Positions 59,901 through 64,000 of a DNA stretch of 64,000 bases are shown one piece after another. Within the stretch, counting starts at the first letter, position 1. Each line of letters opens with the position of its first letter. Both the position numbers and the translations under genes were made by a program. Below the pieces are notes generated by a model, which was given only the letters and a program-made list of their open reading frames with translations, was not told the DNA's origin and did no database searches. This stretch comes from Nyssa sinensis (lineage: Eukaryota; Streptophyta; Magnoliopsida; Cornales; Nyssaceae), in NCBI GenBank assembly GCA_008638375.1, contig CM018032.1:5118501-5182500 (forward strand), in the 5' to 3' direction.

Positions 59901-61857
59901 GTACGCATTTATCCACACAAGACTTGGAACGTTGTAAACGAGCTGAGTCGGCTCATAAATATGGGTGCTTGGTTTCAGCTGAAATAAGAGTAGTCCCTGA
60001 GTTGGGTTTGATTTTAGGCTCATGATTGGATTCAGCTTAATAAATTAACAGTTTATTTGCCTTGACTTCTGCTAAGTAGGAGACTGTAGAAGAAAACCAG
60101 AAACTAGTGATAGATCCGGAAGCAATAATGATTTCTGGAGAACCTTGTCATGTTACCACTGGTTGCAAAGATCCAACCAAACATTTCCAATATATACAGA
60201 ATCTTTACATTTTAATAATTTAATGTATAGAGTAGAATTATGAAACTACGAATCTTAGGAAAACTTGATCTATCACATCATGAATAAGCAGCTGTACATT
60301 CAAATTTCAGCCAAAATTGCATGCCTATTAAGAGAAAGTTAAAATCACGAGTAAAATAATTAAAATATGAAGAAAGGCTATAACTATCCTATCCATGTTC
60401 ATGAGGCTTTTTGAACCTAGTCTATGCTGAATTGCTGATGGAGCTTGGTTTTGTTAAGGTATGGCCATATGGGCCTAAAAAACTGAGCTTGGGACAACTA
60501 CATTACGAACAAGCTCAAGCAAGCACAAATTGGACTAATCTAGAGTAACTTGATTTCTTTTACATCTTGATTTCTTGATAACTATTTTTTTACTAAAATT
60601 CTTAATAACTAAGGCACCATTCATTTGCACCTTTTAGAAGTACGTATTTACTTTTTAATGCAAAATTTTCTTGCCTTTTCACCTAAAAAACCAAGTCCTT
60701 TATAAGTGCAATGAATCGGTGCCTTATTTTGTTTTCCCTACGTGCTACTGAATCTCAGGCGCTCAGCAGCTTGTTAGATTCTTGCCTGCTAAAAATTTAC
60801 TCTTTAGTTGGCTTTTCTCTTCGTGGGAGTTTCTATATTTTAAAGCCCAACTTCAGATGTAATCGTGCTTATATGATGAGTGCTACTAGTAGTTCTAACA
60901 TTTAGAGCATATATGAGGGGACTGATGTCTGGTTAAGATTGCATTCGAATCGTCTCGTCCACTATCATTTAAGCTTTATCACCTCCAACTTCTTAGGTCG
61001 GGAAGTGGGATATAATTTATTCACTTAGGAATGCATTGACCAAGTCAAATCCTAGCTGACCAACTTGATCAATTTTCTTCCATGTTTCCATTCGGAATAA
61101 ATCATCGACAAGGAATTAGTTAGGATTAAAATAATGTGTAATTTTTCAAATAACAAAACTTGTGTGTGCATGTTTGTTTGGGAAGTTTATTGTGCAAGAC
61201 TTTAACTGAATGCAAAGGGAACCATTCACAATTTACAATTGAGGGTTATTGGATCACTCATTCTAACATTTTCCTGTCAATCAATCATTATCCACTAATC
61301 CCCTCTGATTGGAACTGTGCTTTACAGTCTGTGAATGCAATTGCTTTTGTTTGAGGATCTAATATCATTTCTTTAGAAATATATCATCTATGTTCATTTC
61401 TTTGTAACCTATGTCATGTGTTGACAGTCTTTATGTTTACATTTCAAAACAAGTTCCCAATTTCTGTTGGTGCTAATTCCAGCTTGTTGATAACACATTA
61501 TAGATGTGGCCGTTGGATATTTCTTTAATATTTAAATTTGTAAGCTAAGAAGCACGAATACGGATACGGGACACAAATGCGACAAGGCACACAACACAGA
61601 CACGCAGACACGTCATTTTTCAAAAAAATATGACACGGGCACGTCAGGAACACGTTAAATATATATAATTTTTTTATATGACCATATAATAAAAACCAAG
61701 CGTTATTTCCATTAAAATTGACATCAAAATACACAAATCACAACGATATTCTTAAGATATTAAAATAATATAGCCATTAAATAAAAATTGAAGAACTTTT
61801 TCATTTAATCAACATCCATGATTCAAGTTTCAAAACAAATTTACTAACTGTTACATA

Positions 61858-61898
<41 letters not shown>

Positions 61899-63967
61899 TG
61901 TGTGTGTGTGTGTATAAAGAACTAATGAGAAGAGGAGAGAATGAGGAAAAAATCCACACGAAAAAAAAAGTGTCCATAATGTGTCCGGAACGTGTCCGAA
62001 ATTTAGAAAAAAAAATGGACAGTCTTTTTTAGCGTGTCCGACACATGTCTAGGAAGTTTCCAAGAGTGTCGGTGTCCGATACGTGTCCGTGATCCAAAAT
62101 AGAGTGTTCGTACTTCATAGTTTGTAAGTAATCTTCATATCATAGCCAAATTAATGTCAGGCCATGTAAATAATGTTATACCAGCTGAGCAGTTGCTCTG
62201 ACCCTTAAGCGGGAAGTTGCAAGTTCATTTCCACCATATGCAGGGAAAGTAGCAAAGAAAAAAATGGTGTCACTGTCTCTAGTTTGACATAAAAATGCCA
62301 ATTACCATGGTGTGACACAGGGAGTGTTGAAACTTAAATATATTTGTCACGTCCTTAGTCTTGCCACTGCTACCCCCTTAACATAATCTTCTAGATTTTG
62401 TGGAACTTGTTTTTGATGGTCTGTCACTTTTCAATTGACACACATTAGTACAGTAGATATGGGAACTCTTTTAGAGACTCAAAACTACTTCATTTGCGAG
62501 AATATCATTGATGTCAATTTCTGGCATCAAACATTTGGATGCTGCTCCCAAGAAATATACTGAATAAAAATGTCCCATTCATATCATTTTATACAAGTAC
62601 TTCAATTGTAACAATGCCTACATTGCAATCAAAATTATATGCTTATATAACTGCACTAGTATGCTTCTGTATGTTCATTTAGTTTTCCATTATCGCAAAT
62701 GCAGCCTACTCAACTCTACTCAATAAATAAAGCCAAGATATTGCCATCATCTTCATTTATGTAGGTGCAGATGATTTAATAGGGGATTGTCGAGTTGGGA
62801 TCACAACAAAGGAAAAGCTTAGGAAAGTTATTGAATGGGTGCAGCGAGCTGGATCTACTCTTCACAATGTTGAATTGCACAGCTATCAAGTATTCTCTTT
62901 AATATTTAATTTTTTGCTGTTGTTAGTGAATTTCATGCTTTTGGATGAGAACAGCTAATTGAATAGATCTTTGATGGAGAGAATATTGATGCATTTTACT
63001 TGTGTCACAGACTAAGTTCAGGGAAAAACATTATTCTGATGAATCTGAATGTGTTTTGAATTGTGTCCAAGCCATGCATTCTGCATGCATTCAATTTGGC
63101 TACCTAAAAAACATGTGGATCTCTTTTTATTTCTCAATTTCACATATTCTATGTGGCATATTTTCAATCCTTGCCTATTTTGTCATTTCTGATATTACCT
63201 CCTGCATTTGTCCATGATACGTAACAAATTTCACATTTGCATGCATGAGACATGAAATATTAATTCTGGTACTGTACCTGATTAGATTTTTAATACAACA
63301 TATCTTTTGATGGGCATGTTTTTGTAAACCTGTATACCGACATTGTTATATTACTGCTGTGTTTATATTTATTTTTTTGGGGGGGGGGGGGGGTTGTTTG
63401 TGTGTAAATACAAGCTTTACCATACATTTGTGTTGACATACATAATATGTTATTAAGCATTTCATTATCCTGTAATGAATGTCGATGGGAACCTTGGTTG
63501 TTATTATATTGTAATCTGACATTCTAGGGTGTGTTTTGGTAGGGTGTTGCTTGGTCACGTTGATATTGAGTGATAAGTTGTATGCATAATTAGCAAATTC
63601 CTTGGTTCAATCCTGATCGCCATTTCAGATTGTATCATGTTACATGTTCTCAACATTTTAACCACATGTTACTTGTGCAGCAGAAGAGGCAATTGTCAAT
63701 GAACTGGAAAGTGTACGAGGAGAGAAAATCTCAGGAGTGTTCTTCACTTTTAGAAGTAATACATCTAACTGATTCGTATAAGGCAACCTTTTATGCATCT
63801 GTTGGTGAAATATTTCTGCTATTAACCCGAAAGCATATTCATGAATTTGAGGAGGAAAGGATGTTTATCAGCAGGAGACTATCTATAATGGGAGATAATA
63901 ATTTAGCTGAAGATCTCATTTGTACTGGCTGCCAGCTATGTGGTTCTCCTTTGGATTCAGAGTCTGG
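50039..63967 (+). CDS. OB-fold nucleic-acid-binding protein, 5' part (spliced, partial)
   Basis: Exons: 50039-50149 (phase 0), 50290-50425 (leaves 1 nt), 58861-58962 (leaves 1 nt), 62765-62889 (ends in phase) and about 63681-63967. All have GT-AG borders and fitting phases. The spliced product starts MAAIGWYGPLIDLSRASS and shows an OB-fold-like pattern: GDYVQLIVFVHRS, RTDIQVGDDTRPFFPVSIW, then the strand pair AGDVILLQ-NVRITRFGDIVEART, which crosses the exon 2/3 junction. It continues with SLQCLVHPYELLVSKG and ITTKEKLRKVIEWVQRAGST. The last exon has a Cys group, CTGCQLC. This resembles RPA1/MEIOB/shieldin-type ssDNA-binding proteins and plant OB-fold-like proteins; the exact ortholog is not recognised. 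A nuclear DNA-metabolism role is inferred. The 3' end lies beyond the window. Confidence 0.75.
50290..50425 (+). CDS. OB-fold gene, coding exon 2
   Basis: Acceptor tctatgcag, donor gtaagc. Encodes YKLSKCEVVRTD through GDVILLQ plus one base of a split codon, completed by exon 3 as Asn. Confidence 0.82.
51399..52861. mobile_element. hAT-like non-autonomous element, 1463 bp, 8-bp TSD
   Basis: The left end is CAAGGGCGGAGCCAGG, a dTph1-like hAT terminus. The right end, read inward, is CAAGGGTGGAATTAC. Flanking direct repeats attgcccc lie at 51391-51398 and 52862-52869. The second duplication unit (near 53938-53955) has the unoccupied site. No transposase; G-runs adjoin both ends. Confidence 0.88.
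52998..53414 (-). other. Unidentified open frame within the duplicated intron segment
   Basis: A 138-codon minus-strand frame with protein-like composition (NLLDKDQEVEEITSIYL, FSTLDERCPFLKVVAFS). The homologous part of unit B (54223-54411) keeps the EVHVCFSTLDERCP run but is broken. No family recognised; perhaps a transposon relic. Confidence 0.3.
54705..55085. mobile_element. ACACGT-rich dispersed repeat, copy 2
   Basis: Starts ctaagaagcacggatacg and ends gagtgtccatatttcatag, with opposing gacacg and cgtgtcc motifs. A shorter relative of 26495-27065 and 61543-62125. Confidence 0.5.
55100..55430 (-). pseudogene. LINE reverse transcriptase fragment
   Basis: In minus-strand frames an FTDDASF run takes the place of the usual FADD motif. 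It is followed by a VGINVESDRL-like stretch and CLGLTSSQG where YLGLPLG is expected. Several frame breaks. Short and diverged; identified by motif order only. Confidence 0.45.
55655..56445. repeat. Degenerate tandem duplication (~430-bp period)
   Basis: Unit 1 (55655-56035) and unit 2 (56095-56445) share, in order, catgtgagtgacctct, gtctgatggt, gggattcctctcaatcaata, tctttcacttca and gggtttgttaattgct. About three-quarters similar by eye; non-coding. Confidence 0.75.
56888..56919. repeat. (AT)n microsatellite
   Basis: About 32 bp of AT dinucleotides in intron 2. Confidence 0.9.
57428..57595 (-). mobile_element. tRNA-derived SINE with 17-bp TSD
   Basis: On the minus strand it reads gggcgggccttgacataata (box A region), ttggttcgagtcgc (box B), then aggggtaaggctgaatacat and cctccccacccagacctg, ending cctcatgcattggg. 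This is the layout of a widespread angiosperm SINE type. Direct repeats taatgtataataRcata at 57411-57427 and 57596-57612 flank it, with one mismatch. Confidence 0.88.
58861..58962 (+). CDS. OB-fold gene, coding exon 3
   Basis: Acceptor ctatatatag, donor gtgtcc. Encodes VRITRFGDIVEART through ELLVSK, and one base of a Gly codon completed by exon 4. Matching phase with exon 2 across 8.4 kb supports the model. Confidence 0.82.
59540..62145. repeat. Intron 3 segment duplicated in the DUF247 cluster
   Basis: Collinear with 24870-27095 and including 387 bp (60854-61240) missing there. Apart from that the two are nearly identical over long runs such as gacttggaacgttgtaaa and ggaacctttccaatatatac-like stretches. 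Confidence 0.85.
61543..62125. mobile_element. ACACGT-rich dispersed repeat, copy 3
   Basis: Starts ctaagaagcacgaatacgg and ends gagtgttcgtacttcatag. Contains an AT/GT microsatellite at 61858-61913. Paralogous to 26495-27065 by segmental duplication and related to 54705-55085. Confidence 0.5.
62165..62240 (+). other. tRNA-like (possible SINE) stretch
   Basis: The box A-like ataccagctgagcagttgct and the box B-like ttgcaagttcatttcc are about 17 bases apart, suggesting a decayed tRNA-derived SINE head. No target duplication found. Confidence 0.3.
62765..62889 (+). CDS. OB-fold gene, coding exon 4
   Basis: Acceptor tttatgtag, donor gtattc. Encodes ADDLIGDCRVGITTKEK through LHNVELHSYQ, ending in phase. 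Confidence 0.8.
63011..63108 (+). other. Possible extra exon of the OB-fold gene
   Basis: After the acceptor tgtgtcacag an open frame reads TKFREKHYSDESECVLN in the phase left by exon 4. No convincing donor in the right phase was located, and exon 4 can join the 63681 exon directly. Left as uncertain. Confidence 0.3.
63378..63393. repeat. Poly-G tract
   Basis: An unbroken run of about 16 G after a T-rich stretch; length may be unreliable in sequencing. Confidence 0.8.
63681..63967 (+). CDS. OB-fold gene, downstream exon
   Basis: Acceptor acttgtgcag (a second AG three bases on is an alternative), donor gtagga at 63968. Encodes QKRQLSMNWKVYEER, an acidic helical stretch and CTGCQLCGSPLDSES. 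Phase agrees with exon 4, directly or through an extra in-phase exon. Confidence 0.7.
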
Positions 63968-64000
63968 GTAGGAAAAAGACCCTGATCTACTTGTGACTAT

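Larger units (their letters stand above)
58963..62764 (+). other. Intron 3 of the OB-fold gene, 3.8 kb
   Basis: Holds the source or sister of the segment copied to 24870-27095, an ACACGT-rich repeat and a tRNA-like stretch. No gene inside. Confidence 0.7.

Overview
Plant nuclear DNA, most likely from a eudicot. The sequence is AT-rich with long intergenic stretches, spliced genes with GT-AG introns, and decayed retrotransposons and DNA transposons of angiosperm type (LINE, LTR, hAT, PIF/Harbinger, CACTA-like, a tRNA-derived SINE). It also holds three genes of the plant-specific DUF247 (UPF0481) family. The species cannot be named from what is visible.

Layout. Positions 1-31000 form a DUF247 cluster: three intact, intronless, closely related genes, all on the minus strand (3446-4771, 19091-20434, 27656-28987). 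They sit in a repeatedly duplicated unit whose spacers carry the same LINE tails and flanking sequence. The copies have since diverged through solo LTR insertions (2785-3225, 13124-13827), a LINE nested in a LINE (7938-11540), small inverted-repeat elements, deletions and local tandem duplications. Positions 24870-27095 are a copy of an intron of the OB-fold gene at the right end of the window.

Positions 31000-49800 hold no convincing host gene. They contain a CACTA-like remnant, a dead PIF/Harbinger element (transposase plus opposing ORF1) split by a hAT-like element with an 8-bp target duplication, and a decayed LTR-like block beginning at 36336. That block carries a minisatellite cut by a 2.8-kb solo LTR (39393-42200). 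A 3.3-kb solo LTR (44131-47406) and a hAT-like MITE (48954-49431) follow.

Positions 49807-64000 carry the 5' part of a spliced plus-strand gene for a nucleic-acid-binding, OB-fold type protein. Exons are at 50039-50149, 50290-50425, 58861-58962, 62765-62889 and about 63681-63967, and all phases agree. Intron 2 (8.4 kb) and intron 3 (3.8 kb) are swollen by duplications, a hAT-like element, a SINE and a LINE fragment. The gene continues past the right edge. Its 5' leader holds a perfect E2F-type site, which fits a role in DNA replication or repair, but the exact identity is open.

No rRNA, functional tRNA or CRISPR array was found. The cluster and the OB-fold gene have no evident functional link; their connection is the copied intron sequence.
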